Shown: positions 8,054 to 18,640, counted from the stretch's first letter. The stretch: DNA of 64,000 nucleotides from Prescottella equi (GCF_020171745.1 NZ_JAIVAH010000013.1:1-64000); one strand, 5' to 3'. Made by a program: numbers and translations. The notes: generated by a model not told the origin, from the letters alone.

Positions 8054-9103
8054 ATGGTGGGAGTCGAGGTAGCAGTCGAAGGGCTCACAAAGTCTTTCGG
8101 CTCTCAGAAGATCTGGCAGGACGTGTCTCTCACGTTGCCCGCCGGTGAGGTGAGCGCGCTGCTCGGGCCTTCGGGCACGGGTAAGTCCGTCTTCCTGAAG
8201 TCGCTGATCGGTCTGTTGCGCCCGGAGGAGGGCTCGATCGTGATCGACGGCACCGACATCCTCCAATGCTCCTCGCGCGAGCTGTACGAGATTCGCAAGC
8301 TGTTCGGTGTGCTCTTCCAGGACGGCGCGCTGTTCGGGTCGATGAACCTGTACGACAACGTGGCCTTCCCGCTGCGTGAGCACACCAAGAAGTCCGAGTC
8401 CGAGATTCGCAAGATCGTCATGGAGAAGCTCGAGCTCAACGGCCTGGTCGGGGCCGAGGGCAAGCTTCCCGGCGAGATCTCCGGCGGTATGCGCAAGCGT
8501 GCCGGGCTCGCTCGCGCGCTCGTCCTCGACCCGCAGATCATCCTGGTCGACGAGCCGGACTCGGGTCTCGACCCGGTCCGCACCACTTACCTCAGCCAGC
8601 TGCTGATCGACATCAACGCGCAGATCGACGCGACGATCCTCATCGTGACGCACAACATCAACCTCGCGCGCACCGTGCCCGACAACCTGGGCATGCTGTT
8701 CCGGAAGCAACTCGTCATGTTCGGTCCCCGCGAGGTGCTGCTCACGAGTGACGAGCCGGTCGTGCACCAGTTCCTCAACGGCAGCAAGATCGGTCCGATC
8801 GGCATGTCGGAGGAGAAGGACGACGCGCAGATGGCGCACGAGCAGGCCCTCGTCGACGCCGGTCACCACCACGGCGGTACCGACGACGTCTACGGCGTGG
8901 TTCCGCAGATGCAGGCCACACCCGGTCTGCCGGTCCGTCAGGCGGTTGCCCGGCGTCAGGCCCGTGTCCGCGAGATCCTGCATACCCTGCCGGTCGAAGC
9001 GCAGCAGGGCATCCTTGCAAGCATGAACGACGACGGTGCGACGCAAGTGATCCCGGCATACGACGATGGTGGATTCGAGCAGACCACGTTCGAGCGCGGG
9101 TAG
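8054..9103 (+). CDS. mceG: Mce transporter ATPase MceG (Mkl)
   Basis: A 349-residue ABC ATPase nearly collinear with M. tuberculosis Mkl/MceG (Rv0655). Walker A GPSGTGKS is at residues 38-45, the signature ISGGMRKR and Walker B IILVDEPDSGLDP follow, and about 100 C-terminal residues beyond the nucleotide-binding domain match the MceG-specific tail. MceG hydrolyses ATP at the cytoplasmic face of YrbE permeases to drive import of fatty acids or sterols through Mce complexes. AGGAGG at 8047-8052 sits so close that GTG 8057 may be the true start rather than ATG 8054. The permeases follow 11 bp later. Confidence 0.94.
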   Translation: MVGVEVAVEGLTKSFGSQKIWQDVSLTLPAGEVSALLGPSGTGKSVFLKSLIGLLRPEEGSIVIDGTDILQCSSRELYEIRKLFGVLFQDGALFGSMNLYDNVAFPLREHTKKSESEIRKIVMEKLELNGLVGAEGKLPGEISGGMRKRAGLARALVLDPQIILVDEPDSGLDPVRTTYLSQLLIDINAQIDATILIVTHNINLARTVPDNLGMLFRKQLVMFGPREVLLTSDEPVVHQFLNGSKIGPIGMSEEKDDAQMAHEQALVDAGHHHGGTDDVYGVVPQMQATPGLPVRQAVARRQARVREILHTLPVEAQQGILASMNDDGATQVIPAYDDGGFEQTTFERG

Positions 9104-9114
9104 GGGACCTGCGT

Positions 9115-9909
9115 ATGGGGGGCACGAGAGCGTCGCTGATGAAGCCTGTCAACGGTGCGCTGACGCAGGCCGGCAACATCGTCCAACTGTTCGTCGACGT
9201 GGTTCGCAACACGTTCAAGCGACCGTTCCAGTTCAAGGAATTCATCGAGCAGGCCTGGTTCATCGCGAGCGTGACGATCCTGCCGACCGCGCTCGTCGCG
9301 ATTCCGTTCGGTGCTGTCGTGTCGCTGCAGACCGGTTCGCTGATCAAGCAGTTGGGTGCCGAGTCGTTCACGGGCGCCGCCAGTGTTCTCGCCGTGATCC
9401 AGCAGGGCAGTCCGATCGTGACGGCTCTGCTGATCGCGGGCGCCGCGGGCTCCGCAGTCACCGCCGATCTCGGTTCGCGGACCATCCGCGAGGAGATCGA
9501 TGCGATGGAAGTGCTCGGCATCAACCCTGTGCAGCGGCTCGTCGTGCCCCGCGTGCTCGCGATGGTGCTGGTCGCGGTGCTCCTCAACGGGCTCGTGTCC
9601 GTCGTGGGTATCGCCGGCGGCTACTTCTTCAACGTCATCCTCCAGGGCGGAACCCCCGGCGCCTATCTTGCGTCGTTCTCCGCGCTGGCTCAGCTTCCGG
9701 ACCTCTATATCGCCGAGGTCAAGGCGGCGATCTTCGGTGTCATCGCCGGTGTGATCGCGGCGTACAAGGGTTTGACGCCCAAGGGGGGACCGAAGGGCGT
9801 CGGCGAGGCCGTCAACCAGGCGGTGGTGATCACGTTCCTGGTGCTCTTCTTCGCCAACCTGATCCTGACCATGGTGTATCTCCAGATCGTTCCGGCGAAG
9901 GGGGCGTGA
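9115..9909 (+). CDS. Mce transporter permease YrbEA (MlaE family)
   Basis: A 264-residue integral membrane protein with about five or six hydrophobic segments and the MlaE-family cytoplasmic helix DLGSRTIREEIDAMEVLGIN, the presumed coupling site for the ATPase. YrbEA and YrbEB form the inner-membrane channel of Mce importers. ATG 9115 is taken as the start; a later Met (residue 9) is also possible. It begins 11 bp after mceG and ends 4 bp before the second permease. Confidence 0.93.
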   Translation: MGGTRASLMKPVNGALTQAGNIVQLFVDVVRNTFKRPFQFKEFIEQAWFIASVTILPTALVAIPFGAVVSLQTGSLIKQLGAESFTGAASVLAVIQQGSPIVTALLIAGAAGSAVTADLGSRTIREEIDAMEVLGINPVQRLVVPRVLAMVLVAVLLNGLVSVVGIAGGYFFNVILQGGTPGAYLASFSALAQLPDLYIAEVKAAIFGVIAGVIAAYKGLTPKGGPKGVGEAVNQAVVITFLVLFFANLILTMVYLQIVPAKGA

Positions 9910-9913
9910 CCCG

Positions 9914-10774
9914 ATGACGATCGCGAGGGGGCGGGGCGACTATGCCCTGATGCGTGCGCGCCGCTTGGCCCGCAAACCGCTCGACGTGCTCGACAACGCC
10001 GGCGAGCAGATGTCGTTCTACTCACGCGCCATCGCCTGGACGCCTCGCACGCTGCGGCGATACCGCAAGGAGATGCTGCGCCTACTCGCCGAGGTCACGT
10101 TCGGCAGCGGCGCCCTCGCGGTCATCGGCGGCACCATCGGTGTCATCGTCATGATGTCCGGCTTCACAGGTGTCGTCGTCGGTCTGCAGGGTTTCGCGGC
10201 GCTCGACCAGCTGGGCAGTTCCGTCCTCACCGGCTTCCTGTCGGCGTACGTCAACACCCGCGAGATCGCGCCGATCGTCGCCGCGCTGGCGCTCTCGGCC
10301 ACTGTCGGTTGTGGTTTCACCGCCCAGCTCGGCGCGATGCGGATCTCCGAGGAGATCGACGCGCTCGAGGTGATGGCCGTGCCGAGCGTGCCGTTCCTCG
10401 TGACCACCCGCATGATCGCCGGGTTCGTCGCGGTGATTCCGCTCTACATCGTCGGTCTGCTCGCCGCGTACCTCGCGTCCCGTGTCGTCTCGACGGTTTT
10501 CAACGGCCAGTCGTCGGGCTCGTACGACCACTACTTCAACCTGTTCCTGCCCCCCGCGGACGTGCTGTGGTCCTTCGGCAAGGTGCTGGTGTTCGCGTTC
10601 GTGCTGATCCTCATCCACTGCTACTACGGGTTCCACGCGCGCGGCGGCCCGGCCGGCGTCGGTGTCGCGGTCGGCCACGCGGTGCGCACCGCCATCGTCA
10701 CCATCGCCGTTCTCGATTTCTTCCTCAGTCTCGCGATCTGGGGGACCACGACGACGGTGCGGGTGGCCGGATGA
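9914..10774 (+). CDS. Mce transporter permease YrbEB (MlaE family)
   Basis: A 286-residue partner permease. It has a longer basic N-terminus, several membrane helices, and the MlaE coupling motif with RISEEIDALEVMAV. The FHARGGPAGVGVAVG segment near the end is typical of YrbEB proteins. It pairs with YrbEA. Its stop overlaps the mceA start (ATGA), showing translational coupling. Confidence 0.93.
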   Translation: MTIARGRGDYALMRARRLARKPLDVLDNAGEQMSFYSRAIAWTPRTLRRYRKEMLRLLAEVTFGSGALAVIGGTIGVIVMMSGFTGVVVGLQGFAALDQLGSSVLTGFLSAYVNTREIAPIVAALALSATVGCGFTAQLGAMRISEEIDALEVMAVPSVPFLVTTRMIAGFVAVIPLYIVGLLAAYLASRVVSTVFNGQSSGSYDHYFNLFLPPADVLWSFGKVLVFAFVLILIHCYYGFHARGGPAGVGVAVGHAVRTAIVTIAVLDFFLSLAIWGTTTTVRVAG

Positions 10775-12102
10775 TCGAGTCGCCGTCGAAGCTGCGTCGC
10801 AGGGTCCTGGGCGTGGCCTTCTTCCTGGTCCTCGCGTTGTTCCTGGGCGGGACCATCGCCAGCTACAACAAGACGTTCAAGCACGTCGTCAAGGTCGACC
10901 TGGTCACCGACACGGTCGGCAACGCGCTGCCGCGCAACGCCGACGTCAAGGTGCGGGGTCTGATCGTCGGCGAGGTGCGCGAGGCGTCGACCTCGAACGG
11001 CAAGGTCACCTCCGTCATGGCGATCGACCCCGACAAGGCCGACCTGATTCCGTCCAACACCACGGCCCGGCTGCTGCCGAAGACACTGTTCGGTGAGCGG
11101 TACGTCGACCTGGTGATTCCGGAGAACCCGAGCCCCAACCCGATCGAGGCCGGCGGAACCATCTATCAGGACAAGAGCGGCAATGCGATCGAGCTCGGGA
11201 AGATGCTCGACGGCCTGCTGCCGCTGTTGCAGGCGATCCCGCCGGAGAGTCTCGCGTCGACGCTCGGCGCGTTGTCGCAGGCGCTCGACGGCCGCGGCGA
11301 GCAGCTCGGCGTCACGCTCGACCAGCTCGACACGATCTTCGCCGGCGTCAACACCCGCATGCCCGACCTGCAGGCCGGGCTGCAGAGTTTCGCGACGTTC
11401 ACCGAGACCTATTCGGACGCGGCGCCGCAGCTCGTGGACGCCCTCGACAGCCTGCGCACCACCAACGCGACGATCGTGCAGGAGCGTCCGTCCATCGACG
11501 CGCTCATCACGTCGGTGACGTCCACTGGCTCGAGTACCGCGGATCTGTTGACGACCAACCGGGACTCGCTGATCTCCATCGCGGCCGACTCTCGGGAGGC
11601 ACTCGAGATTCTGGCGCGGTTCTCCGGGACCTTCGGCTGTACGTTCGCGAACTTCGCGGACGTGACGGCGCGCAGTGGTGCGATCACCGGCGAGAACTCG
11701 CCGAACCCGGGCGCGCGCGCCACGATCGAGCTCGTCAATCCGCGCGGACGCTACCTGCCGAACCAGGACGAGCCCCGGCTGATCGATACTCGCGGGCCGC
11801 GCTGCTACGAGGCGCCGCCGCTGGGTACCGACATCGGCCAGTACCCGGGCGGAGCCATCCACGACGGGTCGTACCAGGTGCCGACCCGCAACCCCGGTGA
11901 CCAGAACATTCCCGAGGTCGCGGCGCCCCAGTACGCGGTGACGCCCGCGTCCACCGCGACGCTGGCAGGTTCGCCCATCGAACGCGAGACCCTCGCGGTG
12001 GTGTACGGCCAGGCGACGGGGATGGCACCGGAGGACGTGCCGGGCTGGACGACGACGATCGGCGCGCCCGCGCTCCGTGGAAAAGAGGTGAGCGTCAAGT
12101 GA
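10771..12102 (+). CDS. Mce family protein MceA
   Basis: A 443-residue MCE protein. One membrane helix lies near residues 10-30 (VLGVAFFLVLALFLGGTIAS), then the MCE domain (VTDTVGNALPRNADVKVRG), a helical region predicted to build the periplasmic tunnel, and a variable C-terminus. MceA-F assemble as a heterohexamer that carries lipids across the periplasm to YrbEAB. ATG 10771 overlaps the yrbEB stop; the same frame is open far upstream but that part is a shadow. Confidence 0.92.
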   Translation: MIESPSKLRRRVLGVAFFLVLALFLGGTIASYNKTFKHVVKVDLVTDTVGNALPRNADVKVRGLIVGEVREASTSNGKVTSVMAIDPDKADLIPSNTTARLLPKTLFGERYVDLVIPENPSPNPIEAGGTIYQDKSGNAIELGKMLDGLLPLLQAIPPESLASTLGALSQALDGRGEQLGVTLDQLDTIFAGVNTRMPDLQAGLQSFATFTETYSDAAPQLVDALDSLRTTNATIVQERPSIDALITSVTSTGSSTADLLTTNRDSLISIAADSREALEILARFSGTFGCTFANFADVTARSGAITGENSPNPGARATIELVNPRGRYLPNQDEPRLIDTRGPRCYEAPPLGTDIGQYPGGAIHDGSYQVPTRNPGDQNIPEVAAPQYAVTPASTATLAGSPIERETLAVVYGQATGMAPEDVPGWTTTIGAPALRGKEVSVK

Positions 12103-13178
12103 AGCGACAGCTGCGAGGGGTGGCTGCGCCGCTCACCAAACTGCTGATCTTCGCGGTCGTGACGATTCTCGCCACGGGCGCACTGGCACTGACGATCGCG
12201 AACTCGGGGTCCGGGGGAGGAACCGAGTTCAGCGCCCGATTCACCGACGTGACGTCGCTGAACAAGGGCGACGAGGTACGCATCGCGGGTGTCCGCGTCG
12301 GTCAGGTCACGAAGATCGAGATCGTCGACGACCGTGAGGCGCAGGTGAAATTCGCGCTCACCGACCGCGACTGGCTGCCGGCGAGTACGACAGCGACCAT
12401 CCGCTTCCGCAATCTCGTGGGTCAGCGGTACATCGCGCTCGAACAGGGGACCGGGCAGCAGGGCTTCAAGATGAACGCGGGGGAGACCATCCCCCTCGAC
12501 CGCACCAAGCCCGCGGTGAACCTCACGACACTGTTCAACGGATTCCGGCCGCTGTTCCAGACCCTCAGCGCCGACGACGTGAACAAGCTGTCGTACCAGA
12601 TCATCCAGGTGTTCCAGGGGGAGGGCGGCACCATCGAGGAACTTGTGGCCAACACGGCCTCACTGACCAACACGATCGCCGACAAGGACAAGGTGATCGG
12701 CGACCTGATCACCAATCTCAACCGGGTCCTCGAGACGGTGAACGAGCGCGACGAGCAGGTCGACCAGCTGATCGTGAACACCGAACGCCTGGTCAGTGGA
12801 CTGTCCGCCGACCGCGGAGTGATCGGTCAGTCCGTGCAGTCGCTGTCCGACCTGACCACCGCCACCGCGGATCTGCTGGTGCCGACGCGGCCGTCGATCC
12901 AGGGGTCGATCGCGGGCCTCAACACCCTGGCCGGGCACGTCAACGAGAGGTCCACGGACGTGAACCAGGTGCTCGCGAACCTGCCGGTGAAGATGGAGAA
13001 GCTCGGCCGGGCCGGCAGCTACGGCTCGTGGTTCCAGTTCTACCTGTGCGGCATCGACATCGTCGCCGGGCCGGGCACCGCGCCGCAGCTCAACCTGCCG
13101 ACGAACCTGCCGACCATCAACCAGCCGATCTACACCAACGCGGCACCCCGCTGCTACGCGGACGGTGAGCAGCCATGA
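12099..13178 (+). CDS. Mce family protein MceB
   Basis: A 359-residue MCE protein with an N-terminal membrane anchor (LLIFAVVTILATGALALTIA), an MCE domain containing FTDVTSLNKGDEVRIAGVRV, long helical segments and the MceB-type SYGSWFQFYLCGI motif with a conserved Cys. It is one wall of the heterohexameric tunnel. GTG 12099 overlaps the mceA stop by 4 bp, and its own stop overlaps mceC by 4 bp. Confidence 0.92.
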   Translation: MKRQLRGVAAPLTKLLIFAVVTILATGALALTIANSGSGGGTEFSARFTDVTSLNKGDEVRIAGVRVGQVTKIEIVDDREAQVKFALTDRDWLPASTTATIRFRNLVGQRYIALEQGTGQQGFKMNAGETIPLDRTKPAVNLTTLFNGFRPLFQTLSADDVNKLSYQIIQVFQGEGGTIEELVANTASLTNTIADKDKVIGDLITNLNRVLETVNERDEQVDQLIVNTERLVSGLSADRGVIGQSVQSLSDLTTATADLLVPTRPSIQGSIAGLNTLAGHVNERSTDVNQVLANLPVKMEKLGRAGSYGSWFQFYLCGIDIVAGPGTAPQLNLPTNLPTINQPIYTNAAPRCYADGEQP

Positions 13179-14170
13179 CCAAGAGGCGCAATCCCGCGGT
13201 CACCGGTGCCCTGGGCATCGTCGTCATCCTGCTCGCGACGATGTCGGCGTTCTTCCTCGACAGCCTCCCGATCATCGGTGCCGGCAATCGGTACACCGCC
13301 GAGTTCACCGAGGCGGCCGGACTCAAGCCCGGCAACGAGGTGCGTGTCGCGGGCGTGAAGGTCGGCAAGGTGTCGGGTGTCGATCTCGATGGTGATCGCG
13401 TGCTGGTGACGTTCCAGACCAAGGACGCGTGGGTCGGAGACCAGACGACGGCGTCGATCCAGATCAAGACGATCCTCGGCCAGAAGTATCTGGCGCTCGA
13501 TCCGCGGGGCACCGAGGTCCTGGACCCGGGCACCCGGATCCCGCTGGAGCGGACCACGTCGCCCTACGACGTGATCGATGCGTTCAGCGATGCGGCCACG
13601 ACTCTCGAGGACATCGACACCACCCAGTTGGCATCGAGCTTCGAGGTGCTGTCCCAGTCCTTCGCCGGCACTCCGGACGAGATCCGCGGTTCGCTCGACG
13701 GCGTCGCGCGGCTGTCGGAGACGGTGGCCAAACGCGATCAGGAACTGAAGAAGCTGTTCGAGGCGACGAAGCAGACGTCGCAGATCCTCGCCGATCGCAA
13801 TGATCAGTTCCAGAAGATCCTCGCGAACGGCGGCCTCCTCCTGGAGGAACTCAACACGCGACAGCAGGCGATCGGGCAACTGCTCACCAGCACCCAGACC
13901 CTGTCGCGTGAGCTCACGGGTCTGGTCGCGGACAACGAAGCGCAGATCACTCCGGCGCTCACGCAGCTGCAGGGTGTCATCGACATCCTCAACGCCAACC
14001 AGCAGAACGTGAGCAAGTCCCTCGAACTGGCGGCCCCGTTCTACCGGATCTACGCGAACGTGCTCGGCAACGGTCGGTGGTTCGACTCGGTCGTCACCAA
14101 CCTGACCCCGCCCGGCCTGCCTGAGATTCCCGGCTACCGCGAGCCGCTGCGCACCATGGAGGGGAACTGA
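13175..14170 (+). CDS. Mce family protein MceC
   Basis: A 331-residue MCE protein. The membrane anchor is near residues 7-25, followed by the MCE domain ([20 protein letters not shown]) and a helical region. It has the shortest C-terminal tail of the six, ending soon after the helices. It overlaps mceB by 4 bp and sits 1 bp before mceD. Confidence 0.92.
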   Translation: MTKRRNPAVTGALGIVVILLATMSAFFLDSLPIIGAGNRYTAEFTEAAGLKPGNEVRVAGVKVGKVSGVDLDGDRVLVTFQTKDAWVGDQTTASIQIKTILGQKYLALDPRGTEVLDPGTRIPLERTTSPYDVIDAFSDAATTLEDIDTTQLASSFEVLSQSFAGTPDEIRGSLDGVARLSETVAKRDQELKKLFEATKQTSQILADRNDQFQKILANGGLLLEELNTRQQAIGQLLTSTQTLSRELTGLVADNEAQITPALTQLQGVIDILNANQQNVSKSLELAAPFYRIYANVLGNGRWFDSVVTNLTPPGLPEIPGYREPLRTMEGN

Positions 14171-14171
14171 C

Positions 14172-15419
14172 ATGAGTGAGGCACGGGCAGGCACCCGTAA
14201 ATGGATCCCGGTGGCGCTGATCGCCGCGATCGCGGTCGTGGCGGTGGGCGTTCTGTGGTGGCTCTTCCAGAACGCCGGCACGACCAGGATCACCGCGTAC
14301 TTCGACAAGTCGGTCGGCATCTACGAGGGCTCCGACGTGCGGGTCCTCGGTGTCAAGGTCGGCACCGTGAACTCGGTGGTGCCGCAGGGTGATCAGGTCC
14401 AGGTCTCGATGACCGTGGATCGCGGCGTCGACATCCCCGCCGACGCGAAGGCCGCCCAGGTCACCCCGTCGGTGGTGTCCGACCGCTACATCCAGCTCAC
14501 CCCGGTCTACACGGGCGGCGAGAAGATGCCGAGCGACGCAACCATCCCCCGCGAGCGCACGGCGACGCCCGTCGAGGTCGACCAGCTGTATGCGAGCGTG
14601 ACCGAGTTGTCCGAGGCCCTCGGACCGAACGGCGCGAACAAGGACGGCGCCCTGTCGAATCTGGTCGACACCGCCGCCGCGAACCTGGACGGCAACGGCG
14701 ATGCGTTGGGCAACACGTTCACGCAACTTTCGGCGGCGGCCCGGACGCTGTCGGATTCCCGCGCCGATATCTTCGACACCGTCAAGAACCTGCAGGTATT
14801 CGTCAGCGCTCTCGCGGACAACGACACGCAGGTGCGGCAATTCAACACGCAGCTGGCCGATCTCAGCGGCTACCTGGCGGGGGAGAAGGAGAACCTCGGT
14901 CTCGCGCTCAACCAGCTTTCGCTCGCGCTGGGGGATGTGGCCCGGTTCGTCGAGAACAACCGGGAGTTGCTGCAGGGCAACATCGAGGGCCTGACCACGG
15001 TCACCCAGACCGTCGCCGACCAGCGGGATTCGCTCGCGGAAGCGTTGGTGACGTTGCCGCTCGCGATCAGCAACCTGGTCAACACCCACGACGCCGAGTC
15101 CGGCACGCTGCAGATGCGCGTCGACCTGCCCGATCTGCAGGACCCGTTCGGCCTCGGCTGCAAACTCATCGACATCGCCAAGCTGAAGCCGGGCGATCCG
15201 GAGTTCGAGGCACTGGGCCGGCAGATGAAGCCGCTGATCGACAACTGCAAGACGATCACGGACCAGCTGACCGCGGGACAGAAGACCCCGACGCTCAACC
15301 TGCCGCTCGGCATCCTGAGCGGTGACAACCTGCAGCGCGACCCGGTTCCCGGGACGGTCCCCGGTACCCCGTCACCGCGGCTCGGCGGCGCAACGCAACT
15401 GCAGGGGGGCACGCCGTGA
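14172..15419 (+). CDS. Mce family protein MceD
   Basis: A 415-residue MCE protein with an N-terminal anchor ([19 protein letters not shown]), an MCE domain ([20 protein letters not shown]), helical repeats rich in Leu and Gln, a [12 protein letters not shown] motif and a Pro/Thr-rich end. It is probably exported with its C-terminal part in the periplasm. The stop overlaps mceE by 4 bp. Confidence 0.92.
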   Translation: MSEARAGTRKWIPVALIAAIAVVAVGVLWWLFQNAGTTRITAYFDKSVGIYEGSDVRVLGVKVGTVNSVVPQGDQVQVSMTVDRGVDIPADAKAAQVTPSVVSDRYIQLTPVYTGGEKMPSDATIPRERTATPVEVDQLYASVTELSEALGPNGANKDGALSNLVDTAAANLDGNGDALGNTFTQLSAAARTLSDSRADIFDTVKNLQVFVSALADNDTQVRQFNTQLADLSGYLAGEKENLGLALNQLSLALGDVARFVENNRELLQGNIEGLTTVTQTVADQRDSLAEALVTLPLAISNLVNTHDAESGTLQMRVDLPDLQDPFGLGCKLIDIAKLKPGDPEFEALGRQMKPLIDNCKTITDQLTAGQKTPTLNLPLGILSGDNLQRDPVPGTVPGTPSPRLGGATQLQGGTP

Positions 15420-16660
15420 AGTCGACACGAATGAGGACGGCCGCGGTCGCGGCAGGAGTGTGCGTCGTCGCGTTGACGGTCGGCGCGTGCGGTTCGGACG
15501 GCATCTACTCGATCCCGCTGCCCGGCGGCGCCGACATCGGCAGTGATCCGATGCGGGTGAAGATCGAGTTCGACGACGTGCTGGACCTGGTGCCGCAGTC
15601 GACGGTCAAGGTCGACGGTGTCCCGGTCGGTCGCGTCGAGAACATCTCGGTCGCCGACGACGGCTGGACCGCGCAGGTGGAGACGCTGGTCAACAATTCG
15701 GTGGTGCTGCCGGCCAACGCGGTCGCCGAGGTCCAGCAGTCGAACCTGCTCGGCGAGAAGTTCATCGCGATCTCGGCCCCGCCGCAGAACGCGTCGACCG
15801 CCCGGTTGGCGAGCGGTGACACGATCCCCGTGGACCGCACCCGACACGCCACCGACATCGAGCAGGTGCTGGGCGCGCTGTCGCTGCTGCTCAACGGTGG
15901 CGGTGTCGCGCAATTGCAGCCGATCGTGTCCGAGTTGGAGCTGGCGCTCGACGGTCGCGAGACGAAGGTCCGCGGGCTGCTCGAACAGGCGAACACGCTG
16001 ATCGCCGGTCTCGATGAGCAGCGCGACTCGATCACCCGGGCCCTCGACGGACTGGACACGCTCAGTGGCCGGGTGTCCGACCAGACGGCGAAGCTCGAGA
16101 AGATCCTCGACGAGCTGCCCGAGGGCGTGGAGATCCTGTCCGAGCAGCGGCCGCAGTTGGTGCAGATGCTCGGCCAGGTCGATCGGCTCGGACAGGTGGG
16201 CGCGGACGTGATCAACCGGTCCAAGGACGATCTGATCGCCGATCTGCGGGCCCTGCGTCCGACGCTGCAGGAACTCGGTGCGGCGACGCCCGACCTCATC
16301 ACGTCGGCGCCGTTGGTTCCGACGTTCCCGTTCCCGGACTCGATCATCCCGTCCATCCACGGCGGCCAGGCCAACGTGTTCCTGTCGATCGATCTGCAGA
16401 TCGGCGACACCCTGTCGAACCTGGGTGTGGGCAAGCCCGACCCGGTGTACTACCCGCCGAAGTACGGCCCGCCGGTTCCGGTGAACCCGGACAACCCGTA
16501 CTACAACGGCAACGGTCCGCGACCGGGTTGGCCGACGGTGTCGATCCTGCCGATCCCTCCGATCGTGCCCAATCCGGTTCCCGCGCCGGGCACCGCGCCG
16601 GTGTCGGCGCCGGTCAACCCGTTCGACGCTGTCCTGAAGCAGTTGGGGGTGGGTGAGTAA
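15416..16660 (+). CDS. Mce family lipoprotein MceE
   Basis: A 414-residue MCE protein with a signal peptide ending in lipobox LTVGAC, so Cys25 is likely lipidated; the E subunit of Mce operons is characteristically a lipoprotein. The MCE domain follows ([19 protein letters not shown]). The last 70 residues are strikingly rich in Pro, Tyr and Asn, plausibly crossing or touching the periplasmic wall layer. It overlaps mceD by 4 bp and mceF by 1 bp. Confidence 0.93.
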   Translation: MKSTRMRTAAVAAGVCVVALTVGACGSDGIYSIPLPGGADIGSDPMRVKIEFDDVLDLVPQSTVKVDGVPVGRVENISVADDGWTAQVETLVNNSVVLPANAVAEVQQSNLLGEKFIAISAPPQNASTARLASGDTIPVDRTRHATDIEQVLGALSLLLNGGGVAQLQPIVSELELALDGRETKVRGLLEQANTLIAGLDEQRDSITRALDGLDTLSGRVSDQTAKLEKILDELPEGVEILSEQRPQLVQMLGQVDRLGQVGADVINRSKDDLIADLRALRPTLQELGAATPDLITSAPLVPTFPFPDSIIPSIHGGQANVFLSIDLQIGDTLSNLGVGKPDPVYYPPKYGPPVPVNPDNPYYNGNGPRPGWPTVSILPIPPIVPNPVPAPGTAPVSAPVNPFDAVLKQLGVGE

Positions 16661-17910
16661 TGGTCTCGCGTCTGGCCAAGTGGCAGCTGGTGGCGTTCGT
16701 CGTCGTCGCGGTGCTCGGCATCGGATACGTCGGTGCCAAATACGTCCGGCTCGACACGTTGCTGGGTTTCGGTGAGTTCCAGGTGGACGCGAAGTTCGCG
16801 CACTCCGGCGGAATCTTCACCAACGCCGAGGTGACGTACCGGGGCGTGCCCGTCGGGCGGGTCGGTGACCTCACGCTGACCGAGGACGGCGTATCGGTCG
16901 CACTCATGATCGACGACGGCGCCCCCGCGATTCCGGCGTCGGCGAAGGCCGTAGTGGCCAACCGGTCGGCGATCGGTGAGCAGTACGTGGACCTGCAGCC
17001 GGATACCGACCAGGGGCCGTTCCTGACGGACGGGTCGGTGATCCTCGAGAAGAACACCGCGACGCCGATCCCGGTGGAGGATCTGATCGGCAGCGTCGAC
17101 CGTCTGGCGCGCTCGGTGCCGACGGACTCGTTGCACACGACGGTCGTGGAACTCGGCAAGGCGTTCGCCGGCAAGGGCGGCGATCTGCAGGTGCTGGTCG
17201 ATTCCCTGGGCCGGTTCACCGACACCGCGAACGAGGCGCTGCCGGAGACGCTCGCGCTGATCAGCGACGGCCGGACCGTCCTCGACACCCAGGCCGAACA
17301 GTCGGGTGCGATCCGCACGTTCAGCGACGGCCTGGACCAGATCGCGGCGCAGCTGAAGTCGAGTGATCCCGATGTCCGACGCCTGATCGGCACCGGCAAG
17401 GATGCGACCGACACCGTCGGCAAGCTCGTCACGAACAGTGGTGACGACCTCACCACGAATCTGACGAACCTGACGACGACGCTGACGACGGTGTCGCCCA
17501 CCTTCATCGCTTTGCAGCCGATCTTCCAGTTCCTGCCGGCGCTGTCGGCGGGCGCGTCGGCGGTGGCGCCGAACGACGGAACGATCCATTTCGGCCTCGT
17601 CCTCGAGACCAACAACCCGGTGCCCTGTACGCAGGGTTACGAGGGCACGCAGGAGATCCTCGCGCGGATGAAGGCGGAGAACCCGAACTTCGACGACACG
17701 GTCGACGACTTCCCGTTCAACCCGAATGTGGCGTGCACCGTCCCGCAGGGCAACCCCACCGGTGTGCGCAGCGCCGATCGCATCATCTACGCCGATCCGG
17801 AGACCCCGCAGCCGTGGGACAGCACACCCAAGACAGACCCGGACAAGCTGAACCTGAACCCCATCGCGACGCAGATCGCGACGCTGATGGGCGTCGTGCC
17901 GGTCCGGTAG
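16660..17910 (+). CDS. Mce family protein MceF
   Basis: A 416-residue MCE protein with an N-terminal anchor (LVAFVVVAVLGIGYVGAKYV), an MCE domain (SGGIFTNAEVTYRGVPVG), helical segments and a C-terminal domain with Cys residues near 325 and 356. It is the last of the six tunnel subunits. ATG 16660 shares a base with the mceE stop (TAATG). The associated genes follow after 40 bp that include a palindromic motif. Confidence 0.92.
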   Translation: MVSRLAKWQLVAFVVVAVLGIGYVGAKYVRLDTLLGFGEFQVDAKFAHSGGIFTNAEVTYRGVPVGRVGDLTLTEDGVSVALMIDDGAPAIPASAKAVVANRSAIGEQYVDLQPDTDQGPFLTDGSVILEKNTATPIPVEDLIGSVDRLARSVPTDSLHTTVVELGKAFAGKGGDLQVLVDSLGRFTDTANEALPETLALISDGRTVLDTQAEQSGAIRTFSDGLDQIAAQLKSSDPDVRRLIGTGKDATDTVGKLVTNSGDDLTTNLTNLTTTLTTVSPTFIALQPIFQFLPALSAGASAVAPNDGTIHFGLVLETNNPVPCTQGYEGTQEILARMKAENPNFDDTVDDFPFNPNVACTVPQGNPTGVRSADRIIYADPETPQPWDSTPKTDPDKLNLNPIATQIATLMGVVPVR

Positions 17911-17927
17911 CGTTCGGCAAGCATTCG

Positions 17928-17941
17928 TTACCCGAGAGTAA
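17928..17941. promoter_or_regulatory. Second copy of the mce-locus palindrome
   Basis: TTACCCGAGAGTAA differs from the copy at 7948-7961 at two positions and is symmetric at its ends (TTAC/GTAA). It lies between mceF and the first Mce-associated gene, only 9 bp before GTG 17951, and its right end overlaps the AAGG ribosome site. A bound protein could control the downstream pair separately from mceA-F. Confidence 0.5.
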
Positions 17942-17950
17942 GGTTGCCGT

Positions 17951-18571
17951 GTGACGGACACCACCACCAAGAACAACAACACCCTGGTCGCGGCCACGGT
18001 TGCGGTGAGCGCGCTCCTCGTCGGTGCGCTCGTGGCGGGGGTGTGGTTCGGCTACGGATGGGCGCACGCCGCGCTGTCCGACAAGCCCGCCGCCGAGGCC
18101 CGGGAGTCGGCGCTGTCCGACGCCCGTCAGGCAGCCATCAATCTCAACTCGTTCGACGCCGCGAACCTCGACAAGTCGTTCGCCGACATCGAGTCGTCCA
18201 TCACCGGTGGCCTGGTCGACGATCTGAGCGCGACCCGCGACCAGCTCGCGCAGCAGACTCAGCAGACCGGTGCGCGCAGCGAGTCGGAGGTGCTGGGGGC
18301 GTCGTTGACCTCGCTGAACACCGACGACGGTGTCGCCGACGCGATCGTCGTCCTCGCGACCACCACGTCCTGGCCCAATCAGACATCGCGCAAGGTGCGG
18401 GTCACGATGCGCCTGACGATGGAGGAGGGCGACGACGGGGTGTGGCGGGCATCCAAGTCCGTCAACCTCGGCAACGCTGCCGTGCTCGAGGAGTCGCCTG
18501 CGGCCCCGGCACCTGCACAGGATCCCGCGGCACCCGCTCCGGCTCCCGAGCCGGACACCGGCGGCCGGTAG
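17951..18571 (+). CDS. Mce-associated membrane protein (first of two)
   Basis: A 206-residue protein with a short cytoplasmic N-terminus, one membrane helix (residues about 11-32) and an extracytoplasmic domain of SnoaL/NTF2-like size, ending in a Pro/Ala-rich tail. The pattern matches the Mce-associated proteins encoded after mceF, which in mycobacteria stabilise Mce importers. GTG 17951 follows AAGG. A lone ancestry in the NTF2 fold is inference; similarity at sequence level is low in this family. Confidence 0.8.
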   Translation: MTDTTTKNNNTLVAATVAVSALLVGALVAGVWFGYGWAHAALSDKPAAEARESALSDARQAAINLNSFDAANLDKSFADIESSITGGLVDDLSATRDQLAQQTQQTGARSESEVLGASLTSLNTDDGVADAIVVLATTTSWPNQTSRKVRVTMRLTMEEGDDGVWRASKSVNLGNAAVLEESPAAPAPAQDPAAPAPAPEPDTGGR

Positions 18572-18640
18572 TCGCCCCAAATCTCTCTGCACATCCCGGG
18601 CGGAAGCGATCGAACCGCCCGCCGGAAGGAGTTCCGCGTC

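Noticed and set aside
10309-10770. N-terminal extension of mceA running back through yrbEB
   Set aside because: The frame is open but overlaps the whole second half of the permease gene; the MCE anchor begins at ATG 10771.
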